A DNA stretch of 64,000 nt from Bradyrhizobium guangdongense (GTDB taxonomy: Bacteria > Pseudomonadota > Alphaproteobacteria > Rhizobiales > Xanthobacteraceae), in NCBI RefSeq assembly GCF_004114975.1, contig NZ_CP030052.1, positions 806,001 to 870,000 of the forward strand, read 5' to 3'. Positions 17,540 through 26,362 of the stretch are shown in pieces. A program made the translations under genes and the position numbers. The notes beneath the pieces are model-generated. The model did not search any database. It saw nothing but the letters and a program-made list of their open reading frames with translations, and was not told the DNA's origin. The number at the start of each line of letters is the position of its first letter. Position 1 is the stretch's first letter.

Positions 17540-17813
17540 GTTGGCTCAGGTGGCGGCCGTCCGGACGAACATCACCACCGATTCGCTTGAACGCGGGCGC
17601 AAAGACGCAGTGTTCGAGCTATCGGGACCTTGAGAAGGGCTCCAACTTCATCTCGATGTTCCGACTTCAAACCAGGATAAGGTAGCTTGACGTAGAGAGC
17701 GGAAAGCCTTCCTGATGAGCCTCGATCACGGCGAAGGTACGCTATTGTTGTACTATGGAATACTGCAATTCTCGGAATAGATTCGAAATACCTTCGGATT
17801 ACTTTGACATACT

Positions 17814-18070
17814 TTAATTGGAGATTTTCTCCAGATCAGACCGCTTGCCGCACGTCGCAGCCGGCTCCAAGCGAAAGTGCCGCTGTACGTAACCACGACG
17901 GGTCTTGCGCTTGAACCAGGACTCAAGCGCCTCTGCACGTGCCCATCGAACAGATCGAGCCGCCGTTGGCCGTGCCCACCGAGGCGGCCCCATTCGCGCA
18001 CCAATGCTGTATCGCCAAACAGCGTCGGCTCGATCGTCAGCACGTAGAACTTTGCGGGCTTATTGCACGG
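17814..18070 (-). pseudogene. WGR-domain protein, frameshifted
   Basis: The minus strand reads AKFYVLTIEPTLFGDTALVREWGRLGGHGQ, with the Trp-Gly-Arg signature of the WGR fold, a nucleic-acid-binding module. The expected continuation EALESWFKRKTRRGYV lies in another frame after about 17945 and ends at the TAA at 17814-17816. The joined product would be about 85 residues, normal for a stand-alone rhizobial WGR protein. No clean start codon precedes AKFYV. Bases 17540-17813 hold nothing recognisable. Confidence 0.6.
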
Positions 18071-18343
18071 TGAGTTCGGACATGCGCCAGAATCGCAATT
18101 CCCGAATCAACCGTCCAATTAAATAAGTGAATCGACCAGGGCCGACGATTCAGAAATTTCATAACGGCATTTGTGGCAATCGCTGCTGAGCTCGCGATAG
18201 GTGACCGAGGCGAAGCCCGCAAGCTCCGGGCCTGTCGGACTTCAACGAAAACGGCGAACGCACCGCGAAACAGCGCCGCGGGTACGACAGGCACGATTTT
18301 CTGAACTGCCCCGGGCAAGCGCTGGATCAAGATCATGGCGCCC

Positions 18344-19941
18344 CTACTCTTCATCTACATCACTGAATATCTCGATCAACGCTCCGGAGATCTTCGGCGA
18401 AGATTTGAAAGTTTCGCTTCGCCGCGGGGAGGCCGCTGGTCCTCATCCTCGTAGATCATCTCGTCCATCCGGCGCAAAGCCGTTGACAACGCCGCTTGCA
18501 ACGCGTCATCGTCCCAAAAATACTTTGCGGCGGCCTCGAGAGAATCGCGAAAGTCACGATACATTCCTGCCTGATCGCTCGAGCTGTAACTTCTTCGCGT
18601 GCGACCGACCGACGCACCAAGGTCGGCAAGCCATTCCCATTTCACGTCGGCGCAGAGCCGTTCGAATTCGTCAGAAGGCAACAGTGATCGCACACGTCCA
18701 TCCTGGAAAATCGACTCGTCGAAGCATTCCAGCGTATTCCCGTATCTCCCTCATCAGGTTTCAATGTCCTCTTCGGACAAAGGACGATTTGTTTGAATCG
18801 GGCAAGCAAGCGGATGTTATTGCCGTCAGCCATCGGAATATGCAGGGGAACTACCAAATCTCTGGGCGCGCCTCGACGAAAGTGCGCAGAAATCTTCATC
18901 ACAGCGCTCGGCTAGGAAGTAATGAAGGACGCTATTGATCGGCACGTCCAATAGTACCTTCTGCGCTCTATGGCGTTCTGACGCATCGACATCGCTGCGA
19001 CGTCCGCAAAACACGTACGCCAGCAGTCGCTCGGATTTGGCTCCGGGCAGGTATATCTCGACGAGGTCGGGGCCTCCCGCGACGAATAGGCATCCGCGAT
19101 CGTCGGATGACGAAAGGTCCACCTGTCGCCTTCCTCGTGCTCGGCTATAGCAAGGTCATCCAGCGCGCCAAGAGACGATATCGCCGCGATCATCGATTTG
19201 CCGGAAGCCGGATCCCGCGAAGCAAGACGAACCGGTGATCCAGCAGCGCTTCCACGCTCCGTCTATGCGCGTCCGTGGTCGCGAAGCAGCGCAGATTTGT
19301 CGCCCATCGCGCCGAGTAGATGTCATGCCTGAAGATAGGCTCCGCCGTCGATGAATTGTCGGAGATGCGTGAGGTTGTAGATTCGCGGAATTAGCATCCT
19401 CGGGGACGGGCGGCTCCGAAGCTGGGCCGCGACCCAGTCGCCTCCAAACACGCGACAACGCTGCACACCGGCCTTTTCGAAAGCCTGCAGATGCTTGCCT
19501 CGGCAGCTCCCGAAACCCCGGCGTTCGTAATGAAGATGTAATCGCCTGCGCGCCCCCTGGGCAGCGAGCTCCTTGGCATTGCCCGGCTGTCGCGCGCCAT
19601 GGAAAACTGCCCCCTCAGTTCCGGATGGCGTTTGACACCCGGCTTCTTGGTGAGGTGCGACAGAGATAGACGGGCGGCGGCATTTCCGAAATGCTTGATC
19701 TGGATCGTGCACTTTCCGGCGCGGGGCGGCCTCGCCTCCTTCCCAAGCGCCGGGAAATGCTCGTCCGACCGCCATCGTGGGAGGCCAAAAAGTTCTGTAT
19801 CGGGGACTTCAAATCTTCCGCCACGATGGCGAGGCACAAATCTTGGAATGCCTCCCGTCCGATACGAGGCAAATCGTCGATCGTACCTAAGTGGATAGGG
19901 CAGAGGGAACCCGGCCGCGCCTTCGCAAGTCTCTGGCGCAT
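18344..19941 (-). pseudogene. Decayed nuclease-STAND NTPase (probable antiphage or restriction-like gene)
   Basis: From the ATG at 19941 the pieces, in order across several frames, are: IGREAFQDLCLAIVAEDL, an Mrr-like nuclease core with CTIQIKHFGN (Gln-x-Lys motif), YIFITNAGVSGAAEA, RVFGGDWVAAQL, RIYNLTHLRQFIDGGAY, SVEALLDHRFVLLRG, a Walker A DPASGKS just above 19193, WTFRHPTIADAY, DLVEIYLPGAKSERLLAYV, LPSDEFERLCADV, and finally IFSDVDEE ending at TAG 18344-18346. The segment after Walker A jumps directly to the C-terminal part, so the NTPase core (Walker B and sensors) is deleted. This order fits nuclease-nSTAND proteins. Many frameshifts make it non-functional. Confidence 0.55.
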
Positions 19942-19986
19942 CACTACGTAGTAGTCAAATATGATATATTGAAGCAGATAACATTT

Positions 19987-20001
19987 CATATATGATGAAT
20001 T
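19987..20001 (+). repeat. Copy of a motif also found in the hipB promoter
   Basis: CATATATGATGAATT here matches CATATATGACGAATT at 21652-21666 with one difference. The two copies bracket hipBA, one at the 3' end of hipA and one upstream of hipB. It also lies just upstream of the decayed defence gene starting at 19941. Confidence 0.45.
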
Positions 20002-21232
20002 ATAGACCAAGCGCTGTGTCGCTCTGATCATGGACGAAGGCGGCTTCGTAGTCGCGCGATTGGGCACGGCCGACCCCTGCCCGTCGGAAAGTTTCCCGCC
20101 ATCCATCGGACACGCGTTGAGCTGTATCTCGGATGATCTTTCGCGCGTTGGCGTCGGTGATTTCGAAAAACTCGCAGGCCTCGAGGGCGAGCTTGATTGA
20201 TCGGTCGTGCGTGCCACCTTCCATGATCGCCGTCTCGAGATGCGGGTTGCGATCGGGCGCCGGGTTCACATCGAACATCGGCGACAGACGCCACCGTCCC
20301 GAACCGACGTACAGGAAGCCATGGTTCTTCAGATGATCATCCTTGTTCGAAACAAGGATAGTGAAGACCATCCGCCGATAGAGCTCCTCAAAATCGACTT
20401 GCGGATCCGGAGCTGACGTCCGCATGAAATCGACAATCTCCGTGTACGAACCGAGCTCTAAGCCTGTCTTCCCGAGCGCCGTTCGGGCGGAGATGTAGGG
20501 AATGCGGGCGCGGCCGCGTCGATCGAAACGCTGGACCAGCGCGACCGGAAATTTCGTGTCAGCGAGTTCCAGTCTGACCTCTGGAATGCGGATGCCGCAC
20601 ATCCTGGCAAGGTTCAGCGTCGCGACCTCGACCTGTTCGATCGGGTGCTGATCGTGGACGGAAGTGAACTTGGCAAGCCAGAGAACGTCGCCGTCACGAA
20701 CGTTGGCTTTGGGCCGAGCCCCGCCCGAGCCGCCGGCTCCGGCAAGAGCTTGCATGTCCGCAGGGGAAATCTCCTTGCCTTGTTCGTAGGCGCGGGCAAT
20801 CGCCGTGATCGCCTCTAGATCAAGAAGACGCGGTACCGCTTCGTTGGCCTTACCGGTAATGATCTTCCCATGTTCATCGATGAAACGCAGAGCACCTTGC
20901 CGGCATGTATCGTCGGACAGTGTGAGATATTCGAATTCAGAGAGGCCATTGCCATAGGCACGTTCAAGCAGTCTGCGCCCCCAGCTGTCGGGCGCAGCAT
21001 CGGAGAAGACGCCAGCAAGCGCCTCGCGCGAATTGCCAGACTGCGCCGACGCATGAAACGGCCCGCCCTCAAAGGGCATGTTCGGCTGCAATGCGAAAGC
21101 ACGCGGATCCTTCGCCCAGGCCGGGTCATAGGTGAAGATCGAAAATTGACGAGGCCCGGTCTGCGTGAAGCGTAGTTCACCGACTCGCGTTAAGCCTTCG
21201 CCAAGGGCTACTTGGGCGTAGTATTCAGTCAT
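20000..21232 (-). CDS. hipA: HipA-like serine/threonine kinase toxin
   Basis: A 410-residue protein with the HipA fold. The N-terminal domain contains FSDAAPDSWGRRLLERAYG, and the kinase part includes the ATP-site segment GAGGSGGARPKA (about 165-176) and WLAKFTS with the nucleotide-binding Lys. The catalytic loop is VSNKDDHLKNHGF (Asp299) and the metal motif is MFDVNP (Asp321). HipA toxins phosphorylate glutamyl-tRNA synthetase or related targets. All visible catalytic residues are intact. Its start overlaps the hipB stop by 1 base. It is the only intact toxin in a stretch of broken defence genes. Confidence 0.88.
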   Translation of the reverse strand: MTEYYAQVALGEGLTRVGELRFTQTGPRQFSIFTYDPAWAKDPRAFALQPNMPFEGGPFHASAQSGNSREALAGVFSDAAPDSWGRRLLERAYGNGLSEFEYLTLSDDTCRQGALRFIDEHGKIITGKANEAVPRLLDLEAITAIARAYEQGKEISPADMQALAGAGGSGGARPKANVRDGDVLWLAKFTSVHDQHPIEQVEVATLNLARMCGIRIPEVRLELADTKFPVALVQRFDRRGRARIPYISARTALGKTGLELGSYTEIVDFMRTSAPDPQVDFEELYRRMVFTILVSNKDDHLKNHGFLYVGSGRWRLSPMFDVNPAPDRNPHLETAIMEGGTHDRSIKLALEACEFFEITDANARKIIRDTAQRVSDGWRETFRRAGVGRAQSRDYEAAFVHDQSDTALGL

Positions 21233-21612
21233 CAGAAGGCCACGCCGTTCGGATCAACATCGTCCGGTTCGTTTTTCCCGTCCTTGTCGCCCTGCCTCTC
21301 CTGCTTGCGCAGCCTTGCAGCGTACGATCGACCGCGCTGCGGCAACCGCTCCGACGTCAACGCCAAACCCAGATCGTCTTTCCGTATATCGACGAGATCG
21401 GCGAGATTCTCGATAAGCCCGAGAGAGACGAGCACGTCCGCGAGCGTGCCTACGGCGACTCCCGGATCGCCTTTTTCCAGGCGTGCGATGGTGCTAGGCG
21501 ACGTACCCGCGCGCGCAGCCAAGTCGGCCACAGCCACACGACGGCGCAGGCGAGCCGATCGAAGGTCGTGACCAAGACGTTCAAGCGCGGCATTGGATTT
21601 GGGCGAACTCAT
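21232..21612 (-). CDS. hipB: HipB-like antitoxin, XRE-family DNA-binding protein
   Basis: A protein of 126 residues from the ATG at 21612. A helix-turn-helix of the XRE type spans about residues 8-62 (LGHDLRSARLRRRVAVADLA, then ARAGTSPSTIARLEKG). The C-terminal tail is polar and probably disordered (KQERQGDKDGKNEPDD). The longer frame from 21654 would run through the palindromic operator, so I prefer 21612. It should neutralise the downstream HipA-like kinase and repress the operon through the sites just upstream. Confidence 0.85.
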   Translation of the reverse strand: MSSPKSNAALERLGHDLRSARLRRRVAVADLAARAGTSPSTIARLEKGDPGVAVGTLADVLVSLGLIENLADLVDIRKDDLGLALTSERLPQRGRSYAARLRKQERQGDKDGKNEPDDVDPNGVAF

Positions 21613-21618
21613 AATATC

Positions 21619-21666
21619 ACCATATGTGGCGACTAACACTTGTTTATATGCCATATATGACGAATT
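21619..21666. promoter_or_regulatory. hipBA operator region
   Basis: TATATG (21645-21650) and CATATA (21652-21657) form a perfect palindrome around one base. A second, looser symmetric site (CCATATGTGG) is at 21620-21629. The last part overlaps the 15-base motif repeated at 19987-20001. Two symmetric sites upstream of an XRE antitoxin are typical of HipB autoregulation. Confidence 0.5.
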
Positions 21667-21669
21667 GGT

Positions 21670-22065
21670 TTACTTGACAACAGCCTGAGCAGCTCCATTT
21701 GGGTCCGGAAGCCGGACATTTCTTCGACGCTCGACGAGACATCGCGCAGCTCTAGCTCGGCCCTGATCACCGGCGTGACCTCGATCCTGACCTGCGCGGC
21801 GCCTCTCTGGACGGTCAGCTTGATGACAATCTTTCACCGGCGCTGACGACTTCCGTCACCCGTGCTGCCGGCAATCCTTTCCTGATGGCCGCCGCCATGC
21901 GCTCCATCGCCGCATCGATCGGGGCCAGAGATTTGGGGCGCGGAACCACCGGCAGATAGGTGTGGTCGATATCCACCGACAGGCGCGGCATGTCGCGGTG
22001 GAAAGGATTGATGGCGGCGCCGTCCTCGAGCGCAAAAGTAGGCTCCGCCGCGACGAATATTTGCT
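21670..22065 (-). pseudogene. AbiEii/AbiGii-type nucleotidyltransferase toxin fragment
   Basis: Minus-strand frames read FVAAEPTFALEDGAAINPFHRDMPRLSVDIDHTYLPVVPR, then ERMAAAIRKGLPAARVTEVV, then in another frame IKLTVQRGAAQVRIEVTPVIRAELELRDVS and VEEMSGF. The block RDMPRLSVDID is the nucleotidyltransferase metal-site region of AbiEii-type toxins. The reading is frameshifted once and the fragment stops at the hipB promoter, lacking the C-terminal half. Bases 22066-22301 show no gene. Confidence 0.6.
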
Positions 22066-22301
22066 AAATGTAAGCTACTCAAAGACGCCTGGGTCCGTCG
22101 ACGATCTTGTGTGTGATGAGACCAAACAAGCGGAGTAGGCCGGCAAGCAATATCTCGTCAGATTGTCAGACGTCGCAGCTACCATCTCAAAAGAAGCGAT
22201 GGTGACCGACCGGACGAAACGTTTCGAAGGTCAAATTGTGGCCGGCCCGAGGTAACATCGTTCACGCTGATTGTTCGGCGAGGTTAGATCACGATCCTAT
22301 A

Positions 22302-23078
22302 TCAAGGTGACGTGACGGGCCAGATCGATTGGCTTGCCGTTCGGTATGATGCTATTCTTTCCTTTAGGCCGACCTGCGAAGCGGACGCGATGAGCCTCAG
22401 CATGTCGAAGCCGTCACCCGTTTCTCCGCGAACGCTGCGAGCACTCGCTGCAGCCATCCAAATCGATTGATGCGTCGAACTATCTAGCCGACAGGCGCGA
22501 GCGGTCTCGCTAGACACTGCCCTTTCGATGTCTTCGTAGCCAATTTGTTTCATAGCCAAGCCGGATTCCAGCGCGGATTGCGCATCGACCGTCGCCCCTC
22601 CCATGATCCATTCCGCGGCCGTCGCGGCGCCGACGATCTCGGCGAGCCTTGAGGTACCCAAGACAAGGCCGAAATTCGCTCCCGGAAAGACGAACGACGA
22701 CCCCGGTAGGATCCAACGGATGGCACAGGCGCAGAACAGGTCGGCCCCGGCTCCGATCGCTCGCCCTCGGGCTATTGCCAACGTCGGGAAAGGTGCATTC
22801 TTGATCGCCTGGAGACAATATTCGATACGGACGAATCTTGCCAATAGCGTATCGTCTGTTTCCTCCTGGAGTCGCGACAGATCAAAGCCAGTGCAGAAGT
22901 TGCGCCCACTCGACTCGACGATCATAAGCCTGGCGCACGATCTTCGTGCCTCCTCTACCTCGCGCGTGAGGGCCGCGATCAAACCTGGGTTCAAGGCGTT
23001 GCCTACTTCCGGTCGGTTCAGGCGCAATCGCACGACACCGTCGGCGCGACCGACGAAAAGGTCTTCCGTCCCACTCAC
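22302..23078 (-). CDS. Enoyl-CoA hydratase/isomerase family protein
   Basis: A 258-residue crotonase-fold protein. Segments SSGRNFCTGFDLSRL (oxyanion-hole strand) and ARGRAIGAGADLFCACAIRW (second oxyanion glycine) are canonical. Where hydratases have catalytic glutamates the sequence (FPGANFGLVLGTSRLAEIVG) is divergent, so it may be an isomerase, a hydrolase or a retro-Claisen enzyme rather than a true hydratase. Its ATG overlaps the stop of the thiol dioxygenase by 4 bases. It is the last gene of the nine-gene operon and presumably processes the CoA ester made by the CaiB-type transferase. Confidence 0.82.
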   Translation of the reverse strand: MSGTEDLFVGRADGVVRLRLNRPEVGNALNPGLIAALTREVEEARRSCARLMIVESSGRNFCTGFDLSRLQEETDDTLLARFVRIEYCLQAIKNAPFPTLAIARGRAIGAGADLFCACAIRWILPGSSFVFPGANFGLVLGTSRLAEIVGAATAAEWIMGGATVDAQSALESGLAMKQIGYEDIERAVSSETARACRLDSSTHQSIWMAAASARSVRGETGDGFDMLRLIASASQVGLKERIASYRTASQSIWPVTSP

Positions 23079-23650
23079 TGCGCTGGCGCCCAGAGGTTGG
23101 GAGTGAGAGCATTGGAATAACCCGAGACAAACTCTTGGGTCTCACCGAGATCTTTGAAGACATGACGTCGGATTCTCCCGATATTCCCACCGTAGCAGTG
23201 GATACTAATGGACACGCGGTCATCGAACGCATTTCGCACTTGATGAATGTCGCCAACCGCTTCCGACACGATTTCCACGTCGCCTGGCTCCAGTCGCTCG
23301 GAACCACCGATCGGGTCCATCCCATAGGCCGTCCGGCCGTACCTCTGGTTGATCTCGGATCCTCGCAACATGCCGATGACACCCCACACGGAATGGTCAT
23401 GGACCGGCGTCTGCTGGCCCGGTCCCCAAACGAAGCTCACGACCGAAAAGCGATCAAGAGGGTCTCCATATAGCAGATGTTGCTGATAGAATTTGGGATC
23501 GGACAGCGCCATCGTCTCAGGCAACCAGTCATCCGTTGACACAAGCTCGCTCATCGCCTTCCTGACGCGCGAAACGACTATGACTTCGTCCTGAACGTTT
23601 TCGACACAGCGTGTCACCTCGGCCACAAATGCAAGCAGCTTTTGGCTCAC
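23075..23650 (-). CDS. Thiol dioxygenase of the cysteine/3-mercaptopropionate dioxygenase family
   Basis: A protein of 191 residues from a GTG at 23650, chosen because GGAGG lies just upstream and the previous gene stops at 23652. The cupin core has HDH (His84, His86) in PVHDHSVWGVIG and His136 in GDIHQVRN, the three-His iron site. The S-x-H-x-Y triad of thiol dioxygenases is present as SIHCY (Ser149, His151, Tyr153). The family adds O2 to a thiol to give a sulfinate; cysteine, 3-mercaptopropionate or a related thiol are candidates. Coupling to a family III CoA-transferase resembles 3-mercaptopropionate pathways, where the sulfinate is next made into a CoA ester. Confidence 0.85.
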   Translation of the reverse strand: MSQKLLAFVAEVTRCVENVQDEVIVVSRVRKAMSELVSTDDWLPETMALSDPKFYQQHLLYGDPLDRFSVVSFVWGPGQQTPVHDHSVWGVIGMLRGSEINQRYGRTAYGMDPIGGSERLEPGDVEIVSEAVGDIHQVRNAFDDRVSISIHCYGGNIGRIRRHVFKDLGETQEFVSGYSNALTPNLWAPAQ

Positions 23651-23651
23651 C

Positions 23652-24842
23652 TCAGTCCTCCGACCTTGTTGAAACTCGGTTGAGGTCCGGCTGCCTGCGG
23701 CTGTAGGCGTCACGGAACTCCTTTGTATGTTCACCCAGCAGGGGCGGTCGGCTCCGGATTTCAAAGCTTTCGCCGCCGAACTTCAGGGGCGATGCGAAAG
23801 TCTGCGTCGTTCGTCCACCCGGCAACTGGAGTTCTTTGATCCATCCCATGTGGCGCGTCTGAGGATCTCCAAGGGCCGCGTCGTAGCTATTAATCCTTGC
23901 ATGAGGCACACGAGCCTTCGCGAAGGCTCCGATCCAGTAATCGACCGGCTGGGTTTCGAATACGGCCTCCAGCAGCTCCTTGAGGGAGTGCTGGTTCGAA
24001 GCCCTGTCAGCGGTGGTAAGGAAACGCCCATCGGTGACGAGATAGTCGCGTCCGACGACACGACAGACCTCGCGCCACAGTCCGTCGTTGCCAGCCGCAA
24101 TCGCGAAGAAGCCGTCCGCCGCTCGATAAGCCTGGTAGGGCGCATTACGCGGGTGGGCGGATCCCAATCTGCGGGGGAGCAGACCAGTCCCGAAAAATTC
24201 ACTTGTCTGTAACGCGGCTATACCCAACGTGCAGCCAAACATCGGAACGTCTATGTGAGCGCCGTTGCCCCCCGCCCGAACCCGCACCAGAGCGGAGGTC
24301 ACGGCAAAAGCGGCGTATAGACCCGACGCAAAATCCGAGATCGGAACTCCGCATTTGACCGGCGCTCCATCGCTTTCGCCCGTTACGCTCATCACGCCAG
24401 CAGCGGCCTGAATGGTGAGATCAAACCCACCTTCGTCGGCTCGAGGTCCGGTTTGACCATATGCGGATATCGAGCAGTAGATAAGATCCGGCCTCTCCGC
24501 GGCGAATTGCGGATAACCGAGCCCCAAGCGCTCCATCACGCCGGGACGATTGTTCTCGATCAGCACGTCGGCATCGAGCACAAGCCGCCGCGCAATGTCA
24601 TTGTCCTCATCATTCTTGAGATCCAGGACGATCGATTTCTTGTTGCGATTGAGTGAGGCAAAGTTCTCGCTAAATCCTTCTGTCAACGGCGGCCATTGGC
24701 GTAAGCCATCTCCATTTGGCGGTTCGACCTTGATGACGCTCGCTCCCATATCCGAGAGCAGCATGGACGCGAAAGGCCCCGCTGCCGTCGAGCAGAATTC
24801 GACTACGCTAACCTGATCCAGGGGAAGTGGCTTCGACGACAT
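23652..24842 (-). CDS. CaiB/BaiF (family III) CoA-transferase
   Basis: A protein of 396 residues from the ATG at 24842 (SSKPLPLDQVSVVEFCSTAAGP). N-terminal family motifs are LLSDMGASVIKVEPPNGDGLRQ and RNKKSIVLDLKN. The catalytic aspartate is expected in GGFDLTIQAAAGVMSVTGE. Such enzymes move CoA from a donor thioester to a carboxylate. It sits directly upstream of the thiol dioxygenase and downstream of the MmgE/PrpD gene, so a carboxylate made by those steps is the likely acceptor. Confidence 0.88.
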   Translation of the reverse strand: MSSKPLPLDQVSVVEFCSTAAGPFASMLLSDMGASVIKVEPPNGDGLRQWPPLTEGFSENFASLNRNKKSIVLDLKNDEDNDIARRLVLDADVLIENNRPGVMERLGLGYPQFAAERPDLIYCSISAYGQTGPRADEGGFDLTIQAAAGVMSVTGESDGAPVKCGVPISDFASGLYAAFAVTSALVRVRAGGNGAHIDVPMFGCTLGIAALQTSEFFGTGLLPRRLGSAHPRNAPYQAYRAADGFFAIAAGNDGLWREVCRVVGRDYLVTDGRFLTTADRASNQHSLKELLEAVFETQPVDYWIGAFAKARVPHARINSYDAALGDPQTRHMGWIKELQLPGGRTTQTFASPLKFGGESFEIRSRPPLLGEHTKEFRDAYSRRQPDLNRVSTRSED

Positions 24843-24915
24843 ATTTTTTTCCGGTCGCAGTCGTTCTGCGCTGAATGGATCACGTGAGGCCGGATGCGTG
24901 GTCTTCCGGCCGCAC

Positions 24916-26322
24916 TCACGCGAAGCTCGAAGTGCGGAAAGCGTGGTTTGCCTTTGCTCCGAATCGCAGCAAACCGGTGAACCGGGACAGATGCCCTTCG
25001 CTCTCGATATTGTTGATGGCCTCGAAGAGCCTATCGGAGGATACCTTGTCCAATCTAGATTTGCAGCAATCGTCGAATTTTGCTTTGCGGTCGTCGAGGC
25101 TAAACGGGTATTTGAGGGTACCGACCGGAAGATCCCGCGACCGTTCCAGCGACCGGCCATTCTTCAACTTGACGGTAATGACATGAGGACGCATTAGGTC
25201 GACGTTCTTCTGCTCCTCCGCAGGATCGTAGCAACTGACGGTTGTCAGTCCGAAAAGTCGACGGTATTTTTCCTGCTTGACGGATTGCGGCGTGAAGTGA
25301 CTGAGCTTCGGAGCACCGTCGACAAGAGCCACGGCCATGCAATATTGCATAGAGAATCTAGCCTCCATTTCGGAGACTGGATTTGTGTACATCAGATTTC
25401 GCGAGTTACCGTATCCAATTAGCGTGTTGATGCTTTCGACCTCGTCGGCCTCGAACTTCTCTTGCGCCCTTAGCTCGAAGAACGCGTCTAGAACCCGGTG
25501 CGTCGAGGCGCAACACGGATAGCGTTTGAACATGAGACCGCGAGACTCCGCCGTCATCGGCGCGCCCAGTTTCTCGATGTTTTTTCCCCAGCCAGCCGGT
25601 CCTTTGCCGCCGAACAATTCGAGAAAGCCCATCCCTCCTTCAAGCGCATTCAGCCGTCCCTCGACGCCGGCCGCGGCCAATTGGGCCGCCTCGATGGCGT
25701 GCTGAGCGGCAAGCCCGGCGTGCAGAGGCTTTGCCATGCTGCCAAACTGGACCTTGCACCCAGACGCCATACTCGTCCCGAGGCTGAGCGCATGCGCGAA
25801 GCGCCTGGCATCCAGCTTGAGAAGCCGCGCGCAGGCGCCGGCGGCTCCGATGCACCCGATCGTCGAAGTGGAGTGCCAACCAAAATCGTAGTGGCTACGC
25901 ATCACACCGCTGCCGACCGCGAATTGGAGCTCTAGACCGACCAAATAGGCATCGATTAATTCGGCGCCCGAGGATCCCGCTTGCTCGCCAAGCGCCATGA
26001 GGGCCGAGACGAGAACCGAACTGGCGTGATTGACGCCCGGAAGGAACGTATCGTCATAGTCCAATGCATGGCCGGCCGTTCCATTTGCGAGCGCCGCCAG
26101 CTGCGGCAACACGGCCTTCTCCTCTCCGACGACCGTGCCAGGACCGGCACTATCGGAGGCGTACACCATCTTGCGGACGTTAGAGGCGCCGAGATCGTTG
26201 GATCCCGCTATGATGCAGGCAATTACGTCTTCAACAGCGTGCCGAGCGACGTCTCGCGCTGCCCTTGAATGTTCGAAGGGCGCTTCGGACCCCCACTTTG
26301 CAAGATGCTCGATGACCGTCAT
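24916..26322 (-). CDS. MmgE/PrpD family protein
   Basis: A protein of 468 residues from the ATG at 26322 (TVIEHLAKWGSEAPFEH). Family hallmarks include NGTAGHALDYDDTF, AYLVGLELQFAVG and KPLHAGLAAQHAIEAAQLA. The family covers 2-methylcitrate dehydratase, cis-aconitate decarboxylase and iminodisuccinate epimerase, all acting on small polycarboxylates. Which of these it is cannot be decided from sequence. No other methylcitrate-cycle gene is nearby, so a methylcitrate role is unlikely. It lies 40 bases after the ABC binding-protein gene. Confidence 0.85.
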   Translation of the reverse strand: MTVIEHLAKWGSEAPFEHSRAARDVARHAVEDVIACIIAGSNDLGASNVRKMVYASDSAGPGTVVGEEKAVLPQLAALANGTAGHALDYDDTFLPGVNHASSVLVSALMALGEQAGSSGAELIDAYLVGLELQFAVGSGVMRSHYDFGWHSTSTIGCIGAAGACARLLKLDARRFAHALSLGTSMASGCKVQFGSMAKPLHAGLAAQHAIEAAQLAAAGVEGRLNALEGGMGFLELFGGKGPAGWGKNIEKLGAPMTAESRGLMFKRYPCCASTHRVLDAFFELRAQEKFEADEVESINTLIGYGNSRNLMYTNPVSEMEARFSMQYCMAVALVDGAPKLSHFTPQSVKQEKYRRLFGLTTVSCYDPAEEQKNVDLMRPHVITVKLKNGRSLERSRDLPVGTLKYPFSLDDRKAKFDDCCKSRLDKVSSDRLFEAINNIESEGHLSRFTGLLRFGAKANHAFRTSSFA

Positions 26323-26362
26323 TGAATATTCTCCTCTCTCGGTGTCCAGTTGTCGATTTCCT

